A stretch of DNA of 64,000 nt from Nocardia sp. NBC_01329 (lineage in GTDB: Bacteria; Actinomycetota; Actinomycetes; Mycobacteriales; Mycobacteriaceae): contig NZ_CP108381.1 in NCBI RefSeq assembly GCF_035956715.1, positions 496,001 to 560,000 of the forward strand, in the 5' to 3' direction. The position numbers and the translations under genes are program-made. How positions within the stretch are numbered: the stretch's first letter is position 1; the number at the start of each line of letters is the position of its first letter. This document shows, piece by piece, positions 26,374 to 34,834 of this stretch. A model generated the notes under the pieces. It did not search any database. It had not been told where the DNA came from and was given only the letters and a program-made list of their open reading frames with translations.

Positions 26374-27636
26374 GTGACTGCAGCGCTGCCCGAGACCCCG
26401 CAAGCGGCCGATTCACCCCTCGAGCAGCGGAAACGCAGTCTGATCGAGGGCCGTTTACTGGTACTCGCAGCGATCGTCATGTCCGCTTTGGTTCTCCGGG
26501 TCGCGGTCACCGCGTTCACACCGCTCGCCGATGACATCGGCCGGGAGATCGGTTACTCCACCGCCGTCGTCGGCGTCTTCGGCATGATCCCCACCCTGAT
26601 GTTCTCCATCATGGGCCTGCTGACACCGATGCTGGTCCGGCGGTTGGGCCTGGAATGGACCGCGCTGACGGCGATGGCCGCCGCGGGTACGGGCATGCTG
26701 GTACGCGTTCTCGTCTCGGGAACCGTCGAGTTGCTGCTGTTCTCCGCGCTGGCGCTCGGCGGTATGGGAATCGGCAATATCGTGGTCCCACCGCTGGTCA
26801 AACGCTATTTCCCGGATCGTCTCGCCACGGTCAGCGCGCTCTACATCACGATGGTGCAGATCGGCACGGTGCTGCCCGCGCTGGTGGCGGTACCGCTGGC
26901 CGAGGCGCACGGATGGCGTATATCGCTGGGAGTGTGGGCACTGCTCGGCTTCGCGGCGGCCGTGCCCTGGATCGGGGTGCTGCGGGCTCGCCGCGGTCGC
27001 GCGGTCGCCGACACCACCGGCCTGCCGGACCCGGGTAGCGCGCCGATGCCGCAGGTGTGGCGGTCGCCGCTGGCCTGGGGAATGGCGGCCACCTTCGGTA
27101 TGACCTCGCTGACCACCTACTCGATGTTCACCTGGCTGCCCACGATCCTCGCCGACGCCGGTGCCGACGCCGCGTTCGGCGGTTCGATGGTCGCCCTGTT
27201 CGCACTCGTCGGACTGGTCGCCGCCCTGACCGCGCCCACGGTTGCGGTCCGGCTCACCAACCCCTATCCGGTGGTTGTCGGCTGCGCGGCGTGCTTCTTC
27301 GTGGGCTTCGCCGGATTGCTCTTCGCACCCATGAGCGTGCCTGTGCTGTGGGTGGCGATCCTGGGTCTGGGCCCGAGTACCTTCCCGATGACGCTCACCC
27401 TGATCAATCTGCGCACCCGCACACCGGCCGGTTCGGCGGCGCTGTCGGGATTCACCCAGGGTGTCGGCTATGCGCTGGCCTGTGTCGGACCGCTGGTGTT
27501 CGGCATGCTGCACACACTCACCGACGGGTGGACGGCACCCTTCGCGCTGCTGTGTGTGTCGGTTCTGGTGCTGCTGACCGGCGCCTGGCAGGCCTGTAAA
27601 CCGCGGATGCTCGAGGATTCGATCTCGCCGCGCTGA
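26374..27636 (+). CDS. CynX/NimT-family MFS transporter
   Basis: 420 residues, about 12 membrane helices, of the CynX (cyanate/2-nitroimidazole) MFS branch. Features are the early LRVAVTAFTPLADDIGREIG after helix 1, the loop MLVRRLGLEWTALTAM between helices 2 and 3, and NIVVPPLVKRYFPDRLATVS. E. coli members move cyanate or export 2-nitroimidazole; the substrate here is unknown. The start is GTG 26374, with TATGAT six bases upstream and no ribosome site, so the mRNA is probably leaderless and under the divergent GntR repressor. Proximity to nirBD suggests nitrogen-related import but does not prove it. It is followed by narK2 after a 141-base spacer holding a strong palindrome. Confidence 0.88.
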   Translation: MTAALPETPQAADSPLEQRKRSLIEGRLLVLAAIVMSALVLRVAVTAFTPLADDIGREIGYSTAVVGVFGMIPTLMFSIMGLLTPMLVRRLGLEWTALTAMAAAGTGMLVRVLVSGTVELLLFSALALGGMGIGNIVVPPLVKRYFPDRLATVSALYITMVQIGTVLPALVAVPLAEAHGWRISLGVWALLGFAAAVPWIGVLRARRGRAVADTTGLPDPGSAPMPQVWRSPLAWGMAATFGMTSLTTYSMFTWLPTILADAGADAAFGGSMVALFALVGLVAALTAPTVAVRLTNPYPVVVGCAACFFVGFAGLLFAPMSVPVLWVAILGLGPSTFPMTLTLINLRTRTPAGSAALSGFTQGVGYALACVGPLVFGMLHTLTDGWTAPFALLCVSVLVLLTGAWQACKPRMLEDSISPR

Positions 27637-27663
27637 ACCCCGCGCCCGGACATCGGCGGCCTT

Positions 27664-27691
27664 CTCACCTGAGCGGTTCGAACCGCGTGAG
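27664..27691. promoter_or_regulatory. 14-bp perfect palindrome between cynX-like and narK2 genes
   Basis: GCGGTTCGAACCGC (27673-27686) is a perfect palindrome flanked by CTCAC and GTGAG. It could be the terminator hairpin of the transporter gene or an operator for narK2-nirBD (for example for NnaR). The sequence alone does not decide. Confidence 0.5.
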
Positions 27692-27777
27692 AAACCGTTG
27701 ATTCGACGGTCATTCTGGGCAGCATTGCCGCAATACCGGTTTCCTACCGTGGGGTCGAACCACGTTGGGAGGCCCTT

Positions 27778-29295
27778 GTGAGCACGGAGACCGAAAGTCG
27801 CGCAGACGCCCTGTCGGCGATGTTCCGGCGCCCGAAGCTGGAGCGCTGGGATGCCGAGGACACCGCGGCCTGGGCGGCCGGCGGTAAGAAGATCGCCACC
27901 CGCAATCTCATCTGGTCGGTCGCCGCCGAGCACATCGGATTCTCGATCTGGTCCATCTGGTCGGTCATGGTGCTGTTCATGCCGACCGAAACCTATGGGA
28001 TCGACGCGGCGGGCAAATTCTTCCTCGTCGCCGTTCCCACCCTGGTCGGCGCCATCCTGCGGATCCCGTACACGGTCGCTACGGCCCGGTTCGGCGGCCG
28101 CAACTGGACGGTGTTCAGCGCGGCCGTGCTGCTGGTGCCGGCCGCTCTCACCCTGTACTTCGTGAACCAACCCGGTACGTCCTATACGACTTTCCTGATC
28201 GTGGCGGCGTTCGCCGGTCTGGGCGGCGGCAACTTCGCCTCCTCGATGACCAATATCAACGCCTTCTACCCGCAGCGCCTCAAGGGCTGGGCGCTGGGGA
28301 TGAACGCGGGCGGCGGAAATATCGGCGTTCCCGTCATCCAGTTGCTCGGCCTACTGGTCATCGCGACCCTCGGCAACGCGTACGCCTCGCTGATCTGCGC
28401 GACCTATCTGGTGCTGGTGGTACTCGCCGGGCTCGGCGCGGCATTGTTCATGGACAACCTGCCCAACCAGAAGGCCGATCTGTCCTTCATGCTCACCGCG
28501 TTGAAAGTGCCGCAGTCCTGGGCTGTTTCGTTTCTCTACATCGGTACCTTCGGTTCTTTCATCGGATACAGCTTCGCGTTCGGTCAGATCCTGCAGATCA
28601 GTTTCGTCGCCGGTGGCGACACTGCCGCCCAGGCCACGCTGCACGCCGCGCAGATCGCCTTCATCGGACCACTGCTCGGGTCGATCGCCCGCCCTTACGG
28701 CGGCAAACTCGCCGACCGGATCGGTGGCAGCAGGGTGACCCTGTTCACCTTCGCGGCCATGACGGTCGCGGCGGTGGCGGTGGCGGTGGCCTCGACCGTC
28801 GCCGACGGCTCGAACAAGGGATTCTCGGGTCCGGTACTGGGCGTACTGGTGGCCGGTTTCGTGGCGCTGTTCATTCTGTCGGGCCTGGGCAACGGCTCGG
28901 TCACCAAGATCATTCCGTCGGTCTTCGACGCCAAATCCCGTGGCCTGGACGTGAGCACCGCCGAACGCGCCGCCTGGGCACAGAACACCTCCGGCGCGCT
29001 GATCGGGTTCGTCGGTGCCATCGGCGCACTCGGCGGAGTCGGTATCAACCTGGTACTGCGGTCGTCCTACTCCTCGACCCGATCGGCCACCACCGCCTTC
29101 TGGGTGTTCACGGCCTTCTACATCGCCTGCGCCCTGGTCACCTGGGCGGTGTTCCTGCGCCGGCCCGGCGCTACTGCTCGCGACCGCGAGATCATCGCTG
29201 CTGCCGAGGCTCTGGTCCGCCGGGCCGAATCCGGCTCCCGTACCCCCACCCAGCCCACCGAATCCCGGTCCGCCCGGTCGTCGGCGAACCTCTGA
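27778..29295 (+). CDS. nitrate/nitrite transporter, NarK family (second copy)
   Basis: 505 residues, about 12 membrane helices. The two nitrate-porter signatures are GGGNFASSMTNINAFYP in helix 5 and GLGNGSVTKIIPSVFDA in helix 11. It is clearly related to the NarK at 23822 but only moderately similar in loops, so not a recent duplicate. GTG 27778 follows GGGAGG with five-base spacing. nirB starts 24 bases after its stop, so it is almost certainly the first gene of a narK2-nirB-nirD-nnaR-cbiX operon and most likely supplies nitrite or nitrate for assimilation. Direction of transport cannot be read from sequence. Confidence 0.92.
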   Translation: MSTETESRADALSAMFRRPKLERWDAEDTAAWAAGGKKIATRNLIWSVAAEHIGFSIWSIWSVMVLFMPTETYGIDAAGKFFLVAVPTLVGAILRIPYTVATARFGGRNWTVFSAAVLLVPAALTLYFVNQPGTSYTTFLIVAAFAGLGGGNFASSMTNINAFYPQRLKGWALGMNAGGGNIGVPVIQLLGLLVIATLGNAYASLICATYLVLVVLAGLGAALFMDNLPNQKADLSFMLTALKVPQSWAVSFLYIGTFGSFIGYSFAFGQILQISFVAGGDTAAQATLHAAQIAFIGPLLGSIARPYGGKLADRIGGSRVTLFTFAAMTVAAVAVAVASTVADGSNKGFSGPVLGVLVAGFVALFILSGLGNGSVTKIIPSVFDAKSRGLDVSTAERAAWAQNTSGALIGFVGAIGALGGVGINLVLRSSYSSTRSATTAFWVFTAFYIACALVTWAVFLRRPGATARDREIIAAAEALVRRAESGSRTPTQPTESRSARSSANL

Positions 29296-29319
29296 CACCG
29301 GATCTCCACGGAGGACACC

Positions 29320-31848
29320 ATGAACGCACAGCGCAGAACAGTCGTCGTCGCCGGACACGGCATGGTCGGGCACCGGTTCGTCGAGGCGATCCGCGCGCGG
29401 GACGAAGCGGGGCAGTGGCAGGTCGTCGTACTCGGTGAGGAAAAGCTCGCCGCCTACGACCGCGTGGGCCTGTCCGCCTACGTCGGTAGCTGGGAAACCG
29501 CCTCGCTGGCGTTGCCGGGTAACGAGTACATCGGCGACGATCTGGTCGATCTGCGCCTCGGGCAGCGGGCCGAGATCATCGACAAGGACGTCCAGAAGGT
29601 CACCACCACCTCCGGTGAGGTCCTCGACTACGACGCGCTGGTCCTGGCGACCGGTTCCTACCCGTTCGTGCCCCCCGTGCCGGGGCACGAACACGCGGAG
29701 TGCTTCGTCTATCGGACCCTCCAGGACCTCGACGGGATCAGGGCCGCCGCCGACGCCGCCGGGCCGGGCGCGCACGGTGTGGTCGTGGGCGGCGGCCTGC
29801 TCGGACTGGAGGCCGCCAACGCGCTGCGCCTGCTCGGGCTGACCCCGCACGTGGTGGAGTACAACGACCGCCTGATGCCGGCCCAGGTGGACGAGGGCGG
29901 CGGGGCGATCCTGGAGAAGCTGGTCACCGACCTGGGGCTGCGAGTGCACACCGGGGTGGGCACCGCCGGGATCGAACGCGACGACGCGGCCGACCCCGCC
30001 GAGCGGCTGCGGATCAGCTTGTCCGACGAGAGCGTTATCGATGCCGCGCTCGTGGTGTTCTCCGCGGGCGTCCGTCCGCGGGACCGGCTAGCCCGCGACG
30101 CCGGCCTCGAAGTCGGCCCGCGCGGTGGTGTGATCACCGACCTGGGCCTGGCCACCTCGGATCCGAACATCTACGCCATCGGCGAATGCGCGGCGATCGA
30201 GGGTGTCTGCTACGGCCTGGTGGCGCCCGGGTACACCACCGCCGAGATCGTGGCCGACCGGCTGTTGGGGGGTGCCGGTGAGTTCCCCGGCGCCGATATG
30301 TCCACCAAGCTGAAACTGCTCGGCGTGGATGTGGCGAGCTTCGGCGACGCGCACGGCACCACCGAGGGCGCGCTGTCGGTGGTGCTGCACGACGCGGCGC
30401 GGGGCACCTACGCCAAACTGGTGATCTCCGACGACGCGCAGACCCTGCTGGGCGGCATCCTGGTCGGCGACGCCACCCAGTACGCCGCATTGCGCCCGCT
30501 GGTGGGCCGGCCGCTGCCGGCCGAACCGGCCGCGCTGATCTCCCCGGCCGGAGCGGAACTGGGTGCCGACGCGCTGCCCGACGAAGCACAGATCTGCTCC
30601 TGCAACGATGTGAGCAAGGGCGCCATCTGCGGTGCCATCGCCGAGGGCGCCTGCGATATCCCGGCCATCAAGGCCTGCACCAAGGCCGGCACTTCCTGCG
30701 GCGGTTGTGTGCCGATGATCAAGAAGGTGCTCGAACAGTCCGGTGTCGAGATGTCCAAGGCCCTGTGCGAGCACTTCACACAGTCGCGCGCGGAGCTCTT
30801 CCAGACCGTGCAGGCCACCGGTATCCGCACCTTCTCCGAACTGATCGCCCGGCACGGTAAGGGCACCGGGTGCGATATCTGCAAGCCGACCGTGGCCTCC
30901 ATCCTGGCTTCCACCTCCAGCGATCACATTCTCGAGGGCGAACAGGCCGCGCTCCAGGACACCAACGACCATTTCCTTGCCAATATGCAGAAGAACGGCA
31001 CCTACTCGGTGGTGCCGCGGATGCCGGGCGGGGAGGTCACGCCGGAGCAACTGATCGTGATCGGCGAGGTCGCCAAGGAGTTCGGCCTCTACACCAAGAT
31101 CACCGGCGGGCAGCGGATCGACCTGTTCGGGGCGCGTGTGGAACAGTTGCCGCTCATCTGGAAGCGGCTCGTGGACGCCGGCATGGAATCGGGCCACGCG
31201 TACGGCAAATCGCTACGCACCGTCAAGAGCTGTGTCGGATCCACCTGGTGCCGCTACGGCCAGCAGGATTCGGTGGGCATGGCCGTACTGTTGGAGAAGC
31301 GCTACCGTGGATTGCGGTCGCCGCACAAATTGAAGCTGGCGGTCTCCGGTTGCGCTCGCGAATGCGCCGAGGCCCGCGGCAAGGATGTGGGTGTCATCGC
31401 CACCGAGAACGGGTGGAACCTCTACGTCGGCGGCAACGGCGGTCTCACTCCCAGACACGCGGTGCTGCTGGCCGGGGATCTCGACGACGAGACCCTGATC
31501 TCCTATATCGACCGCTACCTGATGTTCTACATCCGTACCGCGGATCGGCTGCAGCGCACCGCGCCCTGGCAGGAGGATCTCGGTATCGATTACGTCCGTG
31601 AGGTGGTCTGCGCGGACAGCCTCGGAATCGCCGCCGATCTGGAGCAGGCGATGACCGCCCATGTGGCCGGTTACCGCGACGAATGGGCCGCTGTCCTCGA
31701 CGACGAGGAGAAGCTCTCCCGGTTCGTATCGTTCGTCAACGCTCCGGCCGAGACCGATCCGACCATCACCTTCGACGAGAGCGGTGAGCGAAAGGTCCCG
31801 GTGCTGCTGGGCCTGCCCGCCGTGCCCGGAGGAGGTAGCGGAGCGTGA
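29320..31848 (+). CDS. nirB: assimilatory nitrite reductase [NAD(P)H], large subunit
   Basis: 842 residues, the usual NirB length. The N-terminal FAD/NAD(P) oxidoreductase part has VVVAGHGMVGHRF (9-21) and the second nucleotide loop GVVVGGGLLGLEAA. A BFD-like [2Fe-2S] domain follows, with cysteines in ICSCND and CTKAGTSCGGC (about 426-464). The C-terminal ferredoxin-like and siroheme domain has CVGSTWC (about 638) and SGCAREC (about 677), four cysteines for the [4Fe-4S]-siroheme centre. It reduces nitrite to ammonium in the cytoplasm with NirD. ATG 29320 with GGAGG upstream. Its last codons are part of a 75-bp tandem duplication, so the exact C-terminus may vary between strains. Confidence 0.95.
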   Translation: MNAQRRTVVVAGHGMVGHRFVEAIRARDEAGQWQVVVLGEEKLAAYDRVGLSAYVGSWETASLALPGNEYIGDDLVDLRLGQRAEIIDKDVQKVTTTSGEVLDYDALVLATGSYPFVPPVPGHEHAECFVYRTLQDLDGIRAAADAAGPGAHGVVVGGGLLGLEAANALRLLGLTPHVVEYNDRLMPAQVDEGGGAILEKLVTDLGLRVHTGVGTAGIERDDAADPAERLRISLSDESVIDAALVVFSAGVRPRDRLARDAGLEVGPRGGVITDLGLATSDPNIYAIGECAAIEGVCYGLVAPGYTTAEIVADRLLGGAGEFPGADMSTKLKLLGVDVASFGDAHGTTEGALSVVLHDAARGTYAKLVISDDAQTLLGGILVGDATQYAALRPLVGRPLPAEPAALISPAGAELGADALPDEAQICSCNDVSKGAICGAIAEGACDIPAIKACTKAGTSCGGCVPMIKKVLEQSGVEMSKALCEHFTQSRAELFQTVQATGIRTFSELIARHGKGTGCDICKPTVASILASTSSDHILEGEQAALQDTNDHFLANMQKNGTYSVVPRMPGGEVTPEQLIVIGEVAKEFGLYTKITGGQRIDLFGARVEQLPLIWKRLVDAGMESGHAYGKSLRTVKSCVGSTWCRYGQQDSVGMAVLLEKRYRGLRSPHKLKLAVSGCARECAEARGKDVGVIATENGWNLYVGGNGGLTPRHAVLLAGDLDDETLISYIDRYLMFYIRTADRLQRTAPWQEDLGIDYVREVVCADSLGIAADLEQAMTAHVAGYRDEWAAVLDDEEKLSRFVSFVNAPAETDPTITFDESGERKVPVLLGLPAVPGGGSGA

Positions 31849-31980
31849 CCATGGAGTGTGCGGTGGGTGGGCCCGGATGGTGGGAGCCTGCCCGCCGTGC
31901 CCGGAGGAGGTAGCGGAGCGTGACCATGGAGGGCGCGGTGGGTGGCCCGGATGGAGAGAGCCTGCCCACCGTGCCCGCTA
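31812..31980 (+). repeat. 75-bp tandem duplication of the nirB 3' end
   Basis: CCTGCCCGCCGTGCCCGGAG and the following bases, including the stop codon and CATGGAG, recur at 31812, 31887 and (partial) 31961, a period of 75 then 74. Copies are about 90 percent identical by eye. Period 75 is a multiple of three, so the duplication copied the stop codon in frame. Confidence 0.82.
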
Positions 31981-32034
31981 CCAGTGGGAAATGACGGCTT
32001 AACCGTCAGGAAACAGGCCGCCGGTACCAATGGG

Positions 32035-32166
32035 TGATGCGATACCTCCGCCTTCGCTGCGGCCTCCGCGGACCGTATGTACCAGCTTCTGAGGAGGCTT
32101 CATGATGCGATACCTCCGCCTTCGCTGCGGCCTCCGCGGACCGTATGTACCAGCTTCTGAGGAGGC
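32035..32166 (+). repeat. 64-bp direct repeat carrying the nirD ribosome-binding site twice
   Basis: The unit beginning TGATGCGATACCTCCGCC and ending TTCTGAGGAGGC occurs identically at 32035-32098 and 32103-32166. The second copy's GAGGAGG serves nirD (ATG 32170); the first copy's GAGGAGG precedes ATGATG at 32102, which opens only a short frame. Confidence 0.85.
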
Positions 32167-32169
32167 CCA

Positions 32170-32571
32170 ATGACCATTATCGATAGTCCCGCGATCGTTC
32201 CGGCCGTTACCACAGGGTGGACCCGGGCATGTCCGCTCGAATACCTGATCCCCGGCCGCGGTGTGGCGGTACTACTGCCCGGCGGCGCCCAGGCGGCCCT
32301 GTTCTTGCTGCCCGAGGGGACGCTGTACGCGGTCGGCAATATCGACCCCTTCGGCCGGGCGGCGGTGATGTCGCGCGGCATCGTCGGCGACCGCGGCGGG
32401 GAGCCGGTGGTCGCGTCGCCGTTGCTGAAGCAGGCCTTCTCGCTGCTCGACGGGCGGTGCCTGGACAACGATACGGAGAGCCTGCCGGTATATTCCGTGC
32501 GCGTGGACGACGGACAGGTGTCGATCTCGGACCGGCCCGTGACCGTGGCCCCGAACGGCTGCCCAGCATGA
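32170..32571 (+). CDS. nirD: assimilatory nitrite reductase small subunit
   Basis: 133 residues with the Rieske-like fold of NirD. The block NIDPFGRAAVMSRGIVGDRG followed by VVASPLLKQAFSLLDGRCLD is typical. The CxH cluster ligands of true Rieske proteins are absent, as expected for NirD, which supports NirB rather than carrying a cluster. ATG 32170 has GAGGAGG six bases upstream, inside the second copy of a 64-bp repeat. Its stop overlaps the nnaR start (ATGA), so they are coupled. About 320 bases of repeats separate it from nirB, longer than usual for this pair. Confidence 0.92.
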   Translation: MTIIDSPAIVPAVTTGWTRACPLEYLIPGRGVAVLLPGGAQAALFLLPEGTLYAVGNIDPFGRAAVMSRGIVGDRGGEPVVASPLLKQAFSLLDGRCLDNDTESLPVYSVRVDDGQVSISDRPVTVAPNGCPA

Positions 32572-33779
32572 CGGTTCCGGACGCGAACGCTTCGCTGGCC
32601 GGTTTCACGATCGGTATCACCGCGGCCCGCCGGGCCGAGGAATTCGCCACGCTGCTCACCCGGCGGGGCGCCTCGGTTGTCTCCGCGCCGGCCATCCGGA
32701 TCATTCCGCTCGCCGACGACACCGAACTGGAGCGGGTGACCGGTGAGCTCGTCGCCCATCCGCCTCAGATCGCCGTGGCCACCACCGGTATCGGATTCCG
32801 CGGCTGGATGGAGGCCGCCGAGGGTTGGGGCCTGGCCGAGCAATTACGGTCGACTCTGGGCGGAACCCGGATGCTTGCGCGCGGCCCCAAGGCCAAGGGA
32901 GCGATCCGGGCTGCCGAATTGCGTGAGGAATGGTCCCCGGCGTCCGAGTCCTCGGCCGAAGTGCTGGACCATCTGCTCGCCGAAGGTGTCGAGGGGGTGC
33001 GGATCGCGGTCCAGTTGCACGGTGCCACCACCAAATGGGAGCCGATTCCCGATTTCTGTGAGGTGCTGCGCTGCGCGGGCGCCGATGTGGTGCCGGTGCC
33101 TGTCTACCGGTGGGAGCCGCCCGCGGACCGCGGCCCGATGGACCAGTTGATCGAGGCCATCGTGACCTCGGCGATCGACTGTGTGACCTTCACCAGCGCC
33201 CCGGCTGTCGCGTCGATGCTGATGCGCGCCAAGGAAACCGGAGTGCTCGAGGGCGTATTGCACGCGCTGCGCAGTCGGGTGCCGGCGGCTTGCGTCGGGC
33301 CGATCACCGCGGCCCCGCTCGAAGAACTCGGCGTGCCCACCACGATGCCGGGCCGGGCTCGGCTGGGCGCGCTGGCCCGCCACGTCGCCGAGGAGCTTCC
33401 GCGTCGAGCCGGGCGGATCAACGCCTCCGGGCACACCATCAGCGTGCGCGGTGCGTGCGTGGTGGTCGACGGTACGGTGAAACAGCTCGCGCCGGCGCCC
33501 ATGGCCCTGATGCGCGCGCTGGCCCGCCATCCCGGCCGGGTCGTCTCCCGTGCGGATCTGCTGGCGGCGCTGCCCGGCGGCGGCGACGATACGCATGCCG
33601 TGGAGACCGCGATCGCCCGGTTGCGGGCGGGGCTGGGCACTCCGAAAGCGATCCAGACCGTGGTCAAGCGCGGTTACCGGCTCGCCATGGACCCCGCCGA
33701 ATGCATCGACAACAACGCTGATACCGCGCCGGCCCCCGCGCGCAACGCGCGCTACGTCCGCACTGTGGTGCCGGGATGA
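32568..33779 (+). CDS. nnaR: HemD-like transcriptional regulator NnaR (nitrate/nitrite assimilation)
   Basis: 403 residues: an N-terminal uroporphyrinogen-III-synthase-like domain (about 1-270; GITAARRAEEFATLLTRRGA, VTFTSAPAVASML) joined to a C-terminal winged-helix domain of the OmpR type (about 285-375; VSRADLLAALPGGGDDTHAV, AIQTVVKRGYRLA). This architecture is that of NnaR, which in Streptomyces and M. smegmatis activates nitrate/nitrite assimilation genes together with GlnR; Rv0260c is the M. tuberculosis relative. It may sense a tetrapyrrole precursor or may have lost enzymatic activity. It starts by ATGA overlap with nirD and ends by ATGA overlap with cbiX, so all three are one translational unit. 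Confidence 0.9.
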   Translation: MTVPDANASLAGFTIGITAARRAEEFATLLTRRGASVVSAPAIRIIPLADDTELERVTGELVAHPPQIAVATTGIGFRGWMEAAEGWGLAEQLRSTLGGTRMLARGPKAKGAIRAAELREEWSPASESSAEVLDHLLAEGVEGVRIAVQLHGATTKWEPIPDFCEVLRCAGADVVPVPVYRWEPPADRGPMDQLIEAIVTSAIDCVTFTSAPAVASMLMRAKETGVLEGVLHALRSRVPAACVGPITAAPLEELGVPTTMPGRARLGALARHVAEELPRRAGRINASGHTISVRGACVVVDGTVKQLAPAPMALMRALARHPGRVVSRADLLAALPGGGDDTHAVETAIARLRAGLGTPKAIQTVVKRGYRLAMDPAECIDNNADTAPAPARNARYVRTVVPG

Positions 33780-34663
33780 GGGCCCCGGCGCCCGCGCTGG
33801 TGCTGGTCGCGCACGGTACCCGCAGCGCCAGCGGTGTGCAGATGATCGCCGCGCTGGCCGAAGCAGTAGGACACGAATCGGGCCGGGCGGATGCGCCGGC
33901 CGGCCGGTGCGGGCAGACCGTCACACCGGGTTCGCCGGGCCGTGACCACCGGGCCCGGCTCGGCGGGCCCGGGCACGCGATCTGCGGTTGCTTGCCCGAT
34001 CCGACCGCGGGTTTCGAACCGGAGGTGACCGCGTCCCCGGCCCTGCGTACCGCGTTCGTCGATGTACTCGGTCCCTCGCCCGCCGAGGTGCTGCGCGATC
34101 TGGCAGCCCGGTCCACTGTGGCCGGCGAACCCGTTCCGGCGGTGGTGGTTCCGGCGTTCCTGGCCTCCGGCTACCACGTCTACCAGGATGTTCCCCGAGA
34201 GATCGCGGAGAGCGGCCATCCGGCGGTGACCGTCACGGCGGCGATGGGTCCGGACCCCGCGCTGGCGCGCGTCATGGCCGTGCGGTTGCGTTCGGCCGGT
34301 TGGCGTCCCGGGGATGCCGTGGTCTTCGCCGCGGCGGGTTCCTCGGACCCGCGTGCCCGAGCCGATGTGCGCCGCGCCGCCGCCATGCTCACCGCCCGAC
34401 TCGCGACTCCGGTGCGTACCGCCTATGTCGCCACCGGGACACCGCGAGTTCCGGAGGTGGTGGCACAGGTGCGCGTGACCGGGCAGGAGCGAGTGTTCAT
34501 CGCCTCCTATCTGCTCGCGCACGGGCTCTTCCATGAACGCCTGCACCAGGCGGGCGCGACCGGGGTCGCCGAGCCGATCGGAGTACACCCGGCCGTGGTC
34601 CGGTTGATCGCGGATCGGTATCGGGCCGCCGTCCGCGACGTGGACCGCGTGGGAGTGCGTTGA
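33776..34663 (+). CDS. sirohydrochlorin chelatase (CbiX/SirB-like)
   Basis: 295 residues of the CbiX family, which inserts Fe2+ (or Co2+) into sirohydrochlorin; the iron product is siroheme, the NirB cofactor. The metal-binding histidines are His13 in VAHGTRS and His134 in SGYHVYQDVP. A second half-domain (SYLLAHGLFHERL) completes the double CbiX fold. An insertion of about 50 residues (35-90, Gly/Arg/Pro-rich, with CGC) lies between strand 1 and the next core segment and is not part of the usual domain. It overlaps nnaR by ATGA. Last gene of the nirBD operon; the functional link with siroheme supply is direct. Confidence 0.9.
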   Translation: MRAPAPALVLVAHGTRSASGVQMIAALAEAVGHESGRADAPAGRCGQTVTPGSPGRDHRARLGGPGHAICGCLPDPTAGFEPEVTASPALRTAFVDVLGPSPAEVLRDLAARSTVAGEPVPAVVVPAFLASGYHVYQDVPREIAESGHPAVTVTAAMGPDPALARVMAVRLRSAGWRPGDAVVFAAAGSSDPRARADVRRAAAMLTARLATPVRTAYVATGTPRVPEVVAQVRVTGQERVFIASYLLAHGLFHERLHQAGATGVAEPIGVHPAVVRLIADRYRAAVRDVDRVGVR

Positions 34664-34834
34664 CCGGCCGCAACGTAGCCGCCGGGATACCGGCGACCGT
34701 CCATTTCCATCCGGGAACCAACCCACATCGGGGCGTAGACGCAGGACGATCTACACCGATCCTGGCCGGTCTTCGCGGGGGCGCTCGGCGGCTGAGCCTC
34801 GGCGCTCTGTCTCGGCGCTCTGTCTCGGCCGAGA

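Noticed and set aside
27673..27686. LexA/SOS box (TCGAAC-N4-GTTCGA) at the TTCGAA palindrome
   Set aside because: The half-sites are in the wrong order (GGTTCGAACC) with no four-base spacer; I found no proper SOS box near adnA, uvrD2 or SRAP either.
23822..34663. Nitrate reductase gene within the nitrogen block
   Set aside because: No molybdopterin oxidoreductase catalytic subunit is encoded in the window; only transport, nitrite reduction, siroheme and cofactor genes are.
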